From the NCBI GenBank assembly GCA_022729615.1, contig DZAQ01000056.1:1-8239 (forward strand): a stretch of DNA of 8,239 bases. Reading direction: 5' to 3'. The translations under genes and the position numbers were made by a program. Source of the stretch: Sulfurovum sp. (GTDB lineage Bacteria; Campylobacterota; Campylobacteria; Campylobacterales; Sulfurovaceae). The notes under the pieces were generated by a model. That model ran no database searches. It was given only the letters and a program-made list of their open reading frames with translations, and was not told the origin of the DNA. Below, one piece after another: positions 1-6,808 of the stretch (the stretch's first letter is position 1; the number at the start of each line of letters is the position of its first letter).

Positions 1-76
1 TATTTGATGCCGGTGCAGCACAAAGGGCGCTGCCGGCTGCGGCACAGAGTACAATAGCTTTAAGACTTTTTTTCAT
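1..76 (-). CDS. Partial gene: N-terminus of an exported protein (signal peptide)
   Basis: Only the first 25 codons lie in the window; the gene continues past base 1. The ATG is at 76-74. It is preceded by AAGGA (83-87) with a 6-base spacer, a good ribosome binding site, so the start is well supported. The reading is M-K-K-S-L-K, then a hydrophobic stretch A-I-V-L-C-A-A-A-G-S-A-L, then C-A-A-P-A-S-N. This is a typical Sec signal peptide: two lysines, a hydrophobic core and small residues near a likely signal peptidase I site around residues 19-21. No proper lipobox precedes either cysteine (L is at -1), so a lipoprotein is less likely. The mature protein is outside the window, so no function can be given; it is probably periplasmic or outer membrane. 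It lies 59 bases downstream of the aminotransferase gene on the same strand and could be read from that transcript. Confidence 0.7.
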   Translation of the reverse strand, partial: MKKSLKAIVLCAAAGSALCAAPASN

Positions 77-135
77 AAAATTTCCTTTTTTCCTATTTTT
101 TGGCTCAATTTGTCTCTTGTGACGATAACTGCGGT

Positions 136-1308
136 TTATGCCTGAAGCGAATTAACGAATTTCTCGATACGGCGGATACCCTCACGGATCGTCGTCATAT
201 CGGTGGCATAGGAGAATCTAAAATACCCTTCACTCCCAAAACCGATACCGGGGACGACCGCGACACCTGTTTCGCTGAGGAGATTTTTGCAGAACTCGAT
301 AGAATCACTGCTGAGATCTTTGATATTGACAAAGAGGTAGAAGGCGCCTTCCGGTTTGATGACGCTGATGCCTTTGATCTCATTGAAGAGCGCGTAGGCT
401 TCATTGGCTCTCGCCTCAAATGCTTTGCGCATACTTTCGATATCATCATCAACCCCTCCATCGAGCGCGATAATCGCGGCTTTCTGGGTGATGGAGTTGA
501 TATTTGAAGTACTTTGGCTCTGGAGTGTGTCCATAGCTTCGATAAGCTCTTTTTTGGGTGTAGCGAGATAGCCAAATCTCCAGCCGGTCATGGCTGCCGA
601 TTTGCTGAGTCCATTGATGGTGATGGTGCGCTCAAACATATCTTGACTGACACTCGCCGCTGCGACAAATTCGTGGTCTCCAAATACTAGCTTTTCATAC
701 ATCTCATCACTTGCTACGAGTATTTCGGTCCCCTTGAGCGCCTCGCCGATCGCCTCAAGCTCTGCTCTTGTGTAGATCGTTCCGGTCGGGTTGGAAGGAG
801 AATTGAGTATGAGCATTTTAGTTTTGGGTGTGATAGCCTTGCGGAGCTGCTCTGCCGTGATCTTAAATCCGTTTTTATCATCAGTATCGACGAAAACAGG
901 CACGCCGCCGCTATAGAGCACCTGCTCCGGATAGGTGACCCAATAGGGAGCCGGTATGATCACCTCATCACCCTCATCGATCACCACTTGCATGAGATTG
1001 AACAAAGAGTGTTTTGCGCCGTTGCTCACGATGATCTGATTGCGTTCATAGCTGAGGTTGTTTTCTCTTTTGAGTTTATTTTTGATAGCATCGAGCACCT
1101 CTGGGATACCGGAAACAGCGGTGTATCTCGTAAACCCGTCATTGATCGCCTTGATCGCCTCCTCTTTGATGCGCTGAGGAGTATCAAAATCGGGTTCACC
1201 GGCAGAAAAGCTCAAGATATCTCTGCCTTGAGCTTTGAGGTCTCTCGCTAGAGAAGCGATGGCGATGGTAAGTGATGGAGAGAGTGTCTGAATGCGTCTT
1301 GATAACAT
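136..1308 (-). CDS. aspC: Aspartate aminotransferase (class I/II PLP-dependent, AspB/AspC type)
   Basis: This is a cytoplasmic pyridoxal-phosphate enzyme that moves the amino group between aspartate and 2-oxoglutarate, linking the TCA cycle to amino acid synthesis. Counting from the chosen start (390 aa, usual family length), the visible hallmarks are SAGEPDFDTP near residues 35-44, NSPSNPTG at 169-176, the cofactor-binding D201 in ASDEMYE, the Schiff-base lysine K236 in NGLSKSAAMTGWRFGY, and FRFSYA near the C-terminus with a likely substrate-carboxylate arginine. The frame is open up to 1353, but the start at 1308 is preferred: it has AAAGG (1315-1319) six bases upstream, the family begins as MLSRRIQ, and the longer version would run over the promoter -10. 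A TATAAT box at 1342-1337 suggests separate transcription from hemJ upstream. A related branch (prephenate or aromatic aminotransferase) cannot be excluded, but aspartate is the usual assignment. Confidence 0.93.
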   Translation of the reverse strand: MLSRRIQTLSPSLTIAIASLARDLKAQGRDILSFSAGEPDFDTPQRIKEEAIKAINDGFTRYTAVSGIPEVLDAIKNKLKRENNLSYERNQIIVSNGAKHSLFNLMQVVIDEGDEVIIPAPYWVTYPEQVLYSGGVPVFVDTDDKNGFKITAEQLRKAITPKTKMLILNSPSNPTGTIYTRAELEAIGEALKGTEILVASDEMYEKLVFGDHEFVAAASVSQDMFERTITINGLSKSAAMTGWRFGYLATPKKELIEAMDTLQSQSTSNINSITQKAAIIALDGGVDDDIESMRKAFEARANEAYALFNEIKGISVIKPEGAFYLFVNIKDLSSDSIEFCKNLLSETGVAVVPGIGFGSEGYFRFSYATDMTTIREGIRRIEKFVNSLQA

Positions 1309-1314
1309 AGAAAA

Positions 1315-1319
1315 CCTTT
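1315..1319 (-). promoter_or_regulatory. Ribosome binding site that fixes the aminotransferase start
   Basis: Read on the minus strand, AAAGG lies six bases before the ATG at 1308-1306. The longer alternative start at 1353 has no comparable site and would place the promoter inside the coding region. Confidence 0.65.
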
Positions 1320-1336
1320 GTGAGAAATTTGCAAAG

Positions 1337-1342
1337 ATTATA
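1337..1342 (-). promoter_or_regulatory. Promoter -10 box for the aminotransferase gene
   Basis: The minus strand reads TGGTATAATC here, a perfect TATAAT. It would start transcription near 1330 and give a leader of about 22 bases. No good -35 hexamer sits 16-18 bases upstream, only an AT-rich stretch, which is normal for housekeeping promoters in Campylobacterota. The box lies in the 63-base gap between hemJ and the aminotransferase gene. The same nine bases, TGGTATAAT, occur before greA at 6811-6803. Confidence 0.55.
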
Positions 1343-1371
1343 CCATCAATCAATTTTCAAAAGGCTTGGAG

Positions 1372-1806
1372 TCAGATCGGTTTGAGCACCACCATGATAA
1401 CGATCACGATCATCAAAAGCGTAGGCACCTCATTGTAAAACCTGAAAAACTTTCCGCTCTTATAATAGGGGTTTTCGGCGAGCTTGAGCCGAAACCACTC
1501 GAGCGAGTAGCTATAGGCGATCATCAATGCAGCAAAAAAGAGTTTGACGACAAGCCACACCCCATCCTCCAAAAGAGAAGGCACAAGCACTATCATCGCC
1601 ACGCCGCTGATCAAGGTCGCCCACATCGCAGGAAGACCGATATATTTATAGAGTTTGTACTCTTGGATCTGCACCACGGCGACAAACCCTTCATTTTCGG
1701 CATGTTCCCTATGATAGACATAGAGCCTAGGCTGATAAAAGAGCATCGCCATCCAACTCATGAAACTCATCACATGAAACGCCAAAATCCAATTATAATA
1801 CGCCAT
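1372..1806 (-). CDS. hemJ: HemJ-type protoporphyrinogen IX oxidase (CopD-like membrane protein)
   Basis: HemJ is the inner-membrane haem b protein that oxidises protoporphyrinogen IX to protoporphyrin IX in bacteria lacking HemG and HemY. The 144-aa product has the family's four membrane segments (roughly residues 4-22, 56-77, 82-102, 127-143). The diagnostic blocks are AFHVMSFMSWMAMLFYQPRLYVYH near the N-terminus (its parts: FHV at 10-12, SWMAMLFYQPRL, VYH), then LVVKLFF with the conserved lysine at 88, and FFRFYNEVPT before the last helix. H11 and K88 match the essential His and Lys described for the family. The start is either the ATG at 1806, which shares one base with the nuclease stop (TGATG), or the GTG one codon earlier at 1809 (four-base overlap, GTGA). 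GAGG upstream fits the GTG better by spacing. Either way it is translationally coupled to the nuclease gene. General annotation often calls it a CopD-family protein; the NEVPT block argues for HemJ. Confidence 0.85.
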   Translation of the reverse strand: MAYYNWILAFHVMSFMSWMAMLFYQPRLYVYHREHAENEGFVAVVQIQEYKLYKYIGLPAMWATLISGVAMIVLVPSLLEDGVWLVVKLFFAALMIAYSYSLEWFRLKLAENPYYKSGKFFRFYNEVPTLLMIVIVIMVVLKPI

Positions 1807-3365
1807 CACTCCACCACCTCAAAATCACTCTGATCATAGAGCACCAGCTGCGCTCTTTTTTTATAATACCCCAAATGGGCAAAAAATATCTTGAGTCTCA
1901 CCCCCTCTTGGGGTTTGAATTTTTTTCGCTTGAAGTGAATCGGGATCTCTTCGCCGCCGATTTCAAGCTTCTCATTGCGGTAGAGACCCTCAAGATCGAC
2001 AAAAACCTGATTTTGCAAATTTGGGTCTTGCTCTTTGAGATCCCAACTGCGCAAATAGTACCCATCCAACGGGAGAGTTTCGATCTGCTTGGCGCTCTCG
2101 ATCCGAAGCGCCTCTTTGAGTCCATTATAATTTCCAAGTTCGCTGATGGTCAAATCGTAGCGTTCCCCCTCTTTGAGCTCTTTGGCTGCCCCATAGATAA
2201 AGATCGCCATCCCCTTTGGAGATTGTTTGATGATGGCGTTGTTGCCTCGCTTGAGGATCACACTGCACCCTTCGAGCTTCGCCGGATGTTCGAGTATCTC
2301 TGTTTTGTAGAGATTTTCGATCGTTTGCGCTGTTGGTATTTCTCTTTTTTCTGCGACATAGGGCTGAGTGCTCAAGCGCGCCGTTACCGGAAAATGATCC
2401 GAATACCCCTTGCCTTTGTGCATAGCATCACTATACTCCCAGCGGTTCGTATATCCCTCTTTGGTGAAGAGGTAGGCTCTTTTGAAGACCGAAAAAGAGT
2501 TGTTGAGATAGTCGATCCCCCTGCCGTCGAACATGGAGGACGGCAATAATATATGGTCGATAGCCCCCTTGCGTCCGAAGAAGTTGTGACTCCATCGCTT
2601 CGCGGGCGCCAGTTCAAGCCAGAGATTGTAGTGCCCCGACGCACCCGCAGCGCCCATCTCCTCCTCAGTGCGCATCTGCCCATCTTTGATCGTCCCTAGG
2701 ATGTGATTGATACCCGTTCTTCCGCCGGTATCATCAAGGCGCTTATTGAGCATTTGATACTCATCATAGTGGCTATTGAGATCACCCAAGATGATATACT
2801 CCCTCCCCTGAGGCAGCTCCCCTATTCTCTTTGCCAGTGCAGCGGCATACTTAATGCGTCTGCTCTCTGTGCCCGCATTGGATTTGGACTTCCAGTGGTT
2901 GGCAAAAATCGTGAGCGGTTTTCCCTCTACGGCAGCGGTCACCTCAAGGATATTTCGATCCCCGGCAGAATAGGTTACCTGCACCTCTCGTTTGTTGCTG
3001 AGTGGATATTGCGACAAGATAGCCCCATGGATACTCTGACTCTTCTCTTCGGTGATGGCATAGTATTTGTAGCCGCAGCCGACTTGCCCCAGTTTTTTGA
3101 GCAGGCGCTTGAGTATGTACTCATTCTCTATCTCTTGAAGCGCAATGATCTCGGAGTTGAGATCGCAGAGCACTTCTGCCGTATGCTCCAGCTTGATCTC
3201 CACCATTCTCGGTGTCCAATTGTGCAATCCGGGAGTATAATCCTCATACTCAGTGCCGTTTTGGACCTCATCAAAGAGATTTTCTACATTATAGCTCGCG
3301 ACCCCAAACTCGACCCCCCAAGCTAGCATCGGCAGCAGCAATAGACTCAATAAGACTTTGAACAT
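1806..3365 (-). CDS. Exported endonuclease/exonuclease/phosphatase-fold nuclease with C-terminal OB-like domain
   Basis: Residues 1-17 (MFKVLLSLLLLPMLAWG) form a Sec signal peptide, so the enzyme should act in the periplasm or outside the cell. Residues 19-331 carry a complete DNase I-like metal-dependent fold: SYNVENLFD with N26, LQEIEN with E78, ANHWKSK with H157, GDLNS with D195 and N197, KGAIDHILLP with D270 and H271, and YSDHFPV with D323 and H324. All expected metal and catalytic residues are present, so it should be active. Residues about 345-519 form a second domain with beta-rich, OB-fold-like character (GCSVILKRGNNAIIKQSPKG, then GERYDLTISELGNYNG), as found in some secreted nucleases, where it may bind DNA. 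The likely role is extracellular nucleic acid degradation for nutrients or biofilm DNA turnover; a phosphatase on another phosphoester is possible. Its ATG directly follows the upstream stop (TAAATG) and no strong ribosome binding site is visible, so translation is probably coupled to the cvfB-like gene. Confidence 0.85.
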   Translation of the reverse strand: MFKVLLSLLLLPMLAWGVEFGVASYNVENLFDEVQNGTEYEDYTPGLHNWTPRMVEIKLEHTAEVLCDLNSEIIALQEIENEYILKRLLKKLGQVGCGYKYYAITEEKSQSIHGAILSQYPLSNKREVQVTYSAGDRNILEVTAAVEGKPLTIFANHWKSKSNAGTESRRIKYAAALAKRIGELPQGREYIILGDLNSHYDEYQMLNKRLDDTGGRTGINHILGTIKDGQMRTEEEMGAAGASGHYNLWLELAPAKRWSHNFFGRKGAIDHILLPSSMFDGRGIDYLNNSFSVFKRAYLFTKEGYTNRWEYSDAMHKGKGYSDHFPVTARLSTQPYVAEKREIPTAQTIENLYKTEILEHPAKLEGCSVILKRGNNAIIKQSPKGMAIFIYGAAKELKEGERYDLTISELGNYNGLKEALRIESAKQIETLPLDGYYLRSWDLKEQDPNLQNQVFVDLEGLYRNEKLEIGGEEIPIHFKRKKFKPQEGVRLKIFFAHLGYYKKRAQLVLYDQSDFEVVE

Positions 3366-4256
3366 TTATTTGCAAAGCCAAATAAAATCGTCATCACCGC
3401 AGACTCTCTTGCTCTCTTTGAGGGCGCCCAGCGCTCGTTTGAAGTTTTTCTTGCTCATACCGAAAATTTCAGTGATCTGCTCGGCATCACTCTTGGTCGT
3501 ATATGCCATCTTGCCCCCATGCTCCCCCAATATCGTCACGATCTTTGTTTCAAGAGGCTCTTGATTGTTCTTGTCACCAATTCTTTGGAGTGATATATCG
3601 AGCTTGAAGTCGCTTCGTACCTTTTTGATATAGCCTATCTTTTTATCCCCGATCTGCAATGGTTCAAATATCTCATTCTCAAAGAGCATCCCCTCATAGA
3701 GACCATCAGCCACCACCTTATACCCCAAAGGTGTCTTGGCGATCACCAACAGTGCAACCTCTTTGTTGGGGTGCAATCCCGTCATATCCCGAGAAAGCCA
3801 CTTGCCGATCTTCTGCGTCCCGTACAACCGCCCCGTCTCTTCATCGAGGCACACTCTGAGGATATACTTTTCTCCGATATGAAAATACTCTTTTTGCTGT
3901 GAAAGCGGCACAAAAAGATCCTTGGGAAGCCCCCAATTGACAAAAGCACCATACGATTTGTAGCCGACTACCGCAAAGTATCCGAACTCACCAAGCTGCG
4001 CCAAGGGCATCTGAGTCGCCGCCACAGGGCGGTCTTCCGAGTCAGTATAGACAAAGACATCGACCAGTGCACCGATCGGCATCGTCGCTGTATCAACATA
4101 GGCATTTGGCAAAAGCACTTCGCTGTCATCTTTGGATTGGAGATAGAGACCGTTATCACTCTGCCGCAACACTTCAAGGGTATTGATCTTTCCGATCTCT
4201 ATCATGAGATTTTTAGTTTTTGTTTGCATCGATGCCACCGTATCCTTATGATTCAT
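3366..4256 (-). CDS. CvfB-like S1 RNA-binding protein with C-terminal winged helix
   Basis: The 296-aa product resembles the CvfB/YitL family of cytoplasmic RNA-binding proteins, known in Staphylococcus as a virulence regulator. The parts in order are: an S1-like N-terminal barrel (residues about 18-80, beginning IEIGKINTLEVLR), a clear S1 domain (about 90-150, with GYKSYGAFVNWGLPKDLFVPLS), a further S1-like domain (about 159-225, LLVIAKTPLGYKVVADGLYEGML), and a winged helix at 233-296 (SDAEQITEIFGMSKKNFKRALGALKES). The exact RNA target in this phylum is unknown. The start is uncertain. ATG at 4256 has only weak GGAA upstream. GTG at 4238 has AAGGA (4243-4247) at a 4-base spacing. ATG at 4229 and ATG at 4205 are also possible, the last beginning just before the conserved domain. 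No -10 box is visible upstream, where the repeat block begins about 20 bases away, so it may depend on read-through from the metallophosphoesterase gene. Confidence 0.82.
   Translation of the reverse strand: MNHKDTVASMQTKTKNLMIEIGKINTLEVLRQSDNGLYLQSKDDSEVLLPNAYVDTATMPIGALVDVFVYTDSEDRPVAATQMPLAQLGEFGYFAVVGYKSYGAFVNWGLPKDLFVPLSQQKEYFHIGEKYILRVCLDEETGRLYGTQKIGKWLSRDMTGLHPNKEVALLVIAKTPLGYKVVADGLYEGMLFENEIFEPLQIGDKKIGYIKKVRSDFKLDISLQRIGDKNNQEPLETKIVTILGEHGGKMAYTTKSDAEQITEIFGMSKKNFKRALGALKESKRVCGDDDFIWLCK
4243..4247 (-). promoter_or_regulatory. Possible ribosome binding site favouring a GTG start of the cvfB-like gene
   Basis: Minus-strand AAGGA lies four bases before the in-frame GTG at 4238-4236. 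If used, the protein starts at residue 7 of the longest frame (VASMQTK) and the first six codons are untranslated. The ATG at 4229 would be 13 bases away, too far. This is the best Shine-Dalgarno match among the candidate starts. Confidence 0.35.
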
Positions 4257-4275
4257 TCCAAAGTTCCAATACTTA

Positions 4276-4474
4276 GATTGCCACGCTTCGCTCGCAATGA
4301 CACATTCCTGTCACTCCCATAAAGGCAGAAATTCACCAACCAATGCATGGATCCCCGGGTCAAGCCCGAGGACGACGATACTCCGTCACTCCTGCGAAGG
4401 CAGGAATCCAGCTCTCCATTTATGGGGATGAATCCCCAGGTCAAGTCCGTGGATGAGAGAAATTTTGTCACTGC
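4276..4474. repeat. Mosaic block of short palindromic repeats (block A)
   Basis: This fills most of the gap between the cvfB-like gene and the metallophosphoesterase gene. Modules seen on the plus strand: an imperfect hairpin from GATTGCCACGC to CAATGAC (4276-4301); a decayed copy of the GTCACTCC type (4310-4337); a GGATCC/GGGTCAAGCCC module (4347-4377); GTCACTCC-hairpin-GGAATCCA (4384-4410) with a CCTGC-GAAG-GCAGG stem; a hairpin TGGGGAT-GA-ATCCCCA (4423-4438); a second copy of the GGGTCAAGCCC-type module (4432-4456, 21/25 identical to 4351-4375); and an end TTTTGTCACTGC (4463-4474). The same kinds of module occur at 6820-7014 on the opposite strand. These look like REP/MITE-like dispersed elements. 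They contain no gene; frames through them are not credible proteins. Confidence 0.8.
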
Positions 4475-4519
4475 AACTCTTTGAAAAAACTGTGACAGTC
4501 CAAAAGAGACACCTAGCAC

Positions 4520-5239
4520 TTAAAGCGCCTCAAGCGGCACAAAATCGATACCTTCAGCACGCACCACGCCTACCGCTTTTTGGCATGCCAGCGAAGGCAG
4601 TGAGATATACTTGCCAAATTTTTTGGCTTGATGGTAGTGCCCCTCTATGACGAGATCAATACCACTATCGTAGTGCTGCAAAATCTCTACAGTCCTCTGT
4701 TCGAAATGCTCTATTGTACGGCAAATATCCTTTGCCTTGAGCCGTCTGAGCTGATCTGCGATGATCCAGCGTTCCAATGGACGCAGGAGCTTTATCGTCA
4801 TGCAGCTTCTTACAACTTTCGTATAGAGTTCATATCTCCATCCAAGCTGGAATTTATCCCCATGTGCCAGCCCGACTCTTTTGGAGCCTATAGCAAAAAT
4901 AACAGGCTGCTGCCCTCTTGAGAATACATTGATATTTGGAAATATATCCTTGAGTAAAAAATCATGATTGCCCTCAAAACAGTATATCTCAAGCCTTTGC
5001 GAAAGTCCCTGCAAAAGCGCGATAGCTTCAGAGTTGTAGGTTTGTATGAGCTGATTGCACCCGAAAAGCAGATCGAAGTTATCCCCCATCAAAAAGAGTT
5101 GCGGTGGCGTTATCTCACCGTTTTCGAGCTTTTGGAGCAGATCCAAAAAATCTCTGCCATGATGGGGATAGTGTGCATCGGCGACAAAAAGCGCACCTTC
5201 GAGGATATGGAGAGCGGGTGTGCTTTTTGATGCTTTCAT
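4520..5239 (-). CDS. LpxH-like metallophosphoesterase (probable UDP-2,3-diacylglucosamine diphosphatase)
   Basis: This is a 239-aa calcineurin-type phosphoesterase with a full set of metal ligands: D21 and H23 in VADAHYP, D53 in MGDNFD, N91, H92 and D93 in EGNHDFL, H126 and D128 in AHGDKF, and H201 and H203 in EGHYH. Length and motif spacing match the LpxH group, which cleaves UDP-2,3-diacylglucosamine to lipid X and UMP at the inner membrane during lipid A synthesis. The basic, aromatic segment after the HGD motif (WRYELYTKVV, then RPLERWIIADQLRRLKAK) could be the membrane- and lipid-binding cap. LpxH normally has GNRD where this has GNHD, so it is a diverged version, perhaps the form special to Campylobacterota. 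The gene starts 6 bases after argC with no good ribosome binding site, suggesting coupling. A different phosphoesterase substrate remains possible. Confidence 0.75.
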   Translation of the reverse strand: MKASKSTPALHILEGALFVADAHYPHHGRDFLDLLQKLENGEITPPQLFLMGDNFDLLFGCNQLIQTYNSEAIALLQGLSQRLEIYCFEGNHDFLLKDIFPNINVFSRGQQPVIFAIGSKRVGLAHGDKFQLGWRYELYTKVVRSCMTIKLLRPLERWIIADQLRRLKAKDICRTIEHFEQRTVEILQHYDSGIDLVIEGHYHQAKKFGKYISLPSLACQKAVGVVRAEGIDFVPLEAL

Positions 5240-5245
5240 TATCTG

Positions 5246-6253
5246 CTAGGGGACATAGGCGATCGTCGGTATCCCCATCCCCTCGTCATACCCGCACATG
5301 AGATTGGCGGCGGCAAGCGCTTGGGAGCTTGCGCCTCGCAAGAGATTATCTATGGCAGAATTGACGAAGAGCGCATTGCCGTTCTTGGCGGCGAAGATAT
5401 CGCAAAAGTGCGTCCCTGCGACGCTCTTGATATCTACGGGGTTCTCCCTGATGCGGATGAAAGGATCCTTGGCATAGTGCGCTTTGAGCACGGCAAGCGG
5501 ATCGATATCCTCCTTGAGCGTCGCATAGACCGAGATCAACTCGCCGCGGGTGGCAGGGATGAGATGCGGAACAAAATTGACATTCATCCGTGCGCCGTGA
5601 ATCTTGGCTATCTTCTCGGCGATTTCGGGCTGATGACGGTGCTTGAGGGCATTGTATGCGAAGATATTCTCATTGATCGTCACAAAATGCGTCGTCTCCG
5701 AGAGTTTCTTCCCTGCTCCGCTCACACCTGACTTCGCATCGACGAACAGGGGCGCTGAGGTATCGATATAGGGGATAAAAGGCAAGATCCCAAGCAGTGT
5801 CGCCGTCGGATAGCACCCCGGTCCCGCCACGAGGGAGGCTTGCCGTATCTCCTCCCTATAGTACTCGATCAAGCCATAGACTGCGTCAGTGAGGTGCTCC
5901 GGGTCTTCGTGAGGACAGTAGTGCTTCTCATAAGTCTCCAGCTCCAACCGATAGTCCGCAGAGAGATCTACGATCTTGGTGCCATACCCCATCAGTTCAC
6001 GAGCAAAACCCATCGAAGCCTGATGCGGCAGAGCCAAAAAGACAAGTTCACAACTCTGTGCTACCCTGGCGGCGTCCGCTTTTTCTACCTCGAAGGTGAG
6101 CACATCCGCCAAGGAGGGATGAAGCGACTCGATGAGCGTATCGCCTGCGGTTGTCGCCAGATAAGTCAGCTTGAACCCCGGATGCACAAGCAGCATCTTG
6201 ATAAGCTCCAGCCCCGTATAGCCTCCGGCCCCTACGATACCGACGCGTATCAT
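5246..6253 (-). CDS. argC: N-acetyl-gamma-glutamyl-phosphate reductase
   Basis: ArgC carries out the third step of arginine (ornithine) biosynthesis in the cytoplasm, the NADPH-dependent reduction of N-acetyl-glutamyl-5-phosphate to the semialdehyde. The 335-aa length is normal. The N-terminal Rossmann domain starts with GAGGYTG (residues 8-14), followed by LALPHQAS (73-80) and DLSADYR (96-102). The catalytic cysteine is C147 in AGPGCYPTA, KSGVSGAGKK lies at 174-183, and the HRHQPEI motif supplies the catalytic histidine around 207. The ATG overlaps the greA stop by four bases (ATGA at 6253-6250), a classic coupled start. No other arg gene is in the window, so the pathway is scattered in this genome. 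Confidence 0.96.
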   Translation of the reverse strand: MIRVGIVGAGGYTGLELIKMLLVHPGFKLTYLATTAGDTLIESLHPSLADVLTFEVEKADAARVAQSCELVFLALPHQASMGFARELMGYGTKIVDLSADYRLELETYEKHYCPHEDPEHLTDAVYGLIEYYREEIRQASLVAGPGCYPTATLLGILPFIPYIDTSAPLFVDAKSGVSGAGKKLSETTHFVTINENIFAYNALKHRHQPEIAEKIAKIHGARMNVNFVPHLIPATRGELISVYATLKEDIDPLAVLKAHYAKDPFIRIRENPVDIKSVAGTHFCDIFAAKNGNALFVNSAIDNLLRGASSQALAAANLMCGYDEGMGIPTIAYVP

Positions 6254-6765
6254 ATCTGATCTCTTTCATCGGATTTGAAGGTGATCACTATCTCCTCATA
6301 CCGTACCGCTTCGATCTCATACTCTTTGGTTCCGGTTGGGAGTTGCGCACTCACCGTCTCTCCCTCCTCTTTGCCCAAAAGCATCCTTGCTATCGGAGAG
6401 TGGATAGAGATGAGCCCTTTTTCGGGGTCAGACTCTTGACTGCCGACGATCGTATAGGTAAGCTCTTCATCACTCTGCATATCGGTCAGCGTCACGGTAG
6501 TGCCGAAACTGATGCGTTTGTGCTGGAGTGTCGCAGGATCGACCACTTGCGCCCGCGATACGATACTGCCCAGCTCGATGATACGAGCCTCCATCAGCCC
6601 CTGTCTATCTTTGGCGGCATGATACTCCGCATTCTCCTTGAGATCGCCAAGCTCCCTCGCCTCATCGATGATCTTGGCGATGATGCCTCTCTCTACATTT
6701 TTGAGCTGCTCAAGCTCTTTGGCAAGCCTGTCAAATGTCATTCTCAACATCGGTTCTTTGTGCAT
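6250..6765 (-). CDS. greA: Transcription elongation factor GreA
   Basis: GreA binds the secondary channel of RNA polymerase and stimulates cleavage of backtracked transcripts. The 171-aa product has the N-terminal coiled-coil finger (residues about 10-78) containing ARELGDLKENAEYHAAKDRQ, with the acidic tip residues D41 and E44 at the same numbers as in E. coli GreA. The C-terminal FKBP-like domain spans about 80-165 (FGTTVTLTD, SPIARMLLGKEEGETVSAQLPTG). The protein is slightly longer than the usual 158-164 residues because of a charged tail ending FKSDERDQI. The ATG at 6765 is supported by AAGGAT (6771-6776) five bases upstream and by the family-like beginning MHKEPM. It is the first gene of the greA-argC-metallophosphoesterase run and has its own promoter. 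Confidence 0.96.
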   Translation of the reverse strand: MHKEPMLRMTFDRLAKELEQLKNVERGIIAKIIDEARELGDLKENAEYHAAKDRQGLMEARIIELGSIVSRAQVVDPATLQHKRISFGTTVTLTDMQSDEELTYTIVGSQESDPEKGLISIHSPIARMLLGKEEGETVSAQLPTGTKEYEIEAVRYEEIVITFKSDERDQI

Positions 6766-6802
6766 ACACTATCCTTTTGATCGCCCCACGAAATAAAAAG
6801 TA

Positions 6803-6808
6803 ATTATA
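6803..6808 (-). promoter_or_regulatory. Promoter -10 box for the greA-argC-phosphoesterase run
   Basis: The minus strand reads TTTGGTATAATTACTTTT, with a perfect TATAAT. Transcription would start near 6796, giving a leader of about 30 bases. No recognisable -35 is present. The position where one would lie (about 6826-6831) is already inside the repeat block that begins near 6820. Confidence 0.55.

Noticed and set aside
1309..1353. N-terminal extension of the aminotransferase (start at 1353)
   Set aside because: The extra 15 residues are not family-like, lack a ribosome binding site and would overlap the -10 box; the ATG at 1308 is better.
1875..3326. Long plus-strand frames opposite the nuclease gene (224 and 207 codons)
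   Set aside because: They are antisense shadows of a gene with complete catalytic motifs, and show no domain or ribosome binding site of their own.
4276..4474. CRISPR array in the repeat block
   Set aside because: The repeats are of different types and unequal spacing, they are palindromic mosaic units, and there is no regular repeat-spacer pattern or cas gene.
4253..4519. Minus-strand open frame of 88 codons between the cvfB-like and phosphoesterase genes
   Set aside because: It runs straight through repeat block A, has repeat-derived segments such as LDSCLRRSDGV, overlaps the next gene start and has no recognisable domain. Translated dispersed repeats commonly give such frames.
5321..6780. 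Plus-strand frames opposite argC and greA (136, 139 and 145 codons)
   Set aside because: They are shadows of two firmly identified conserved genes.
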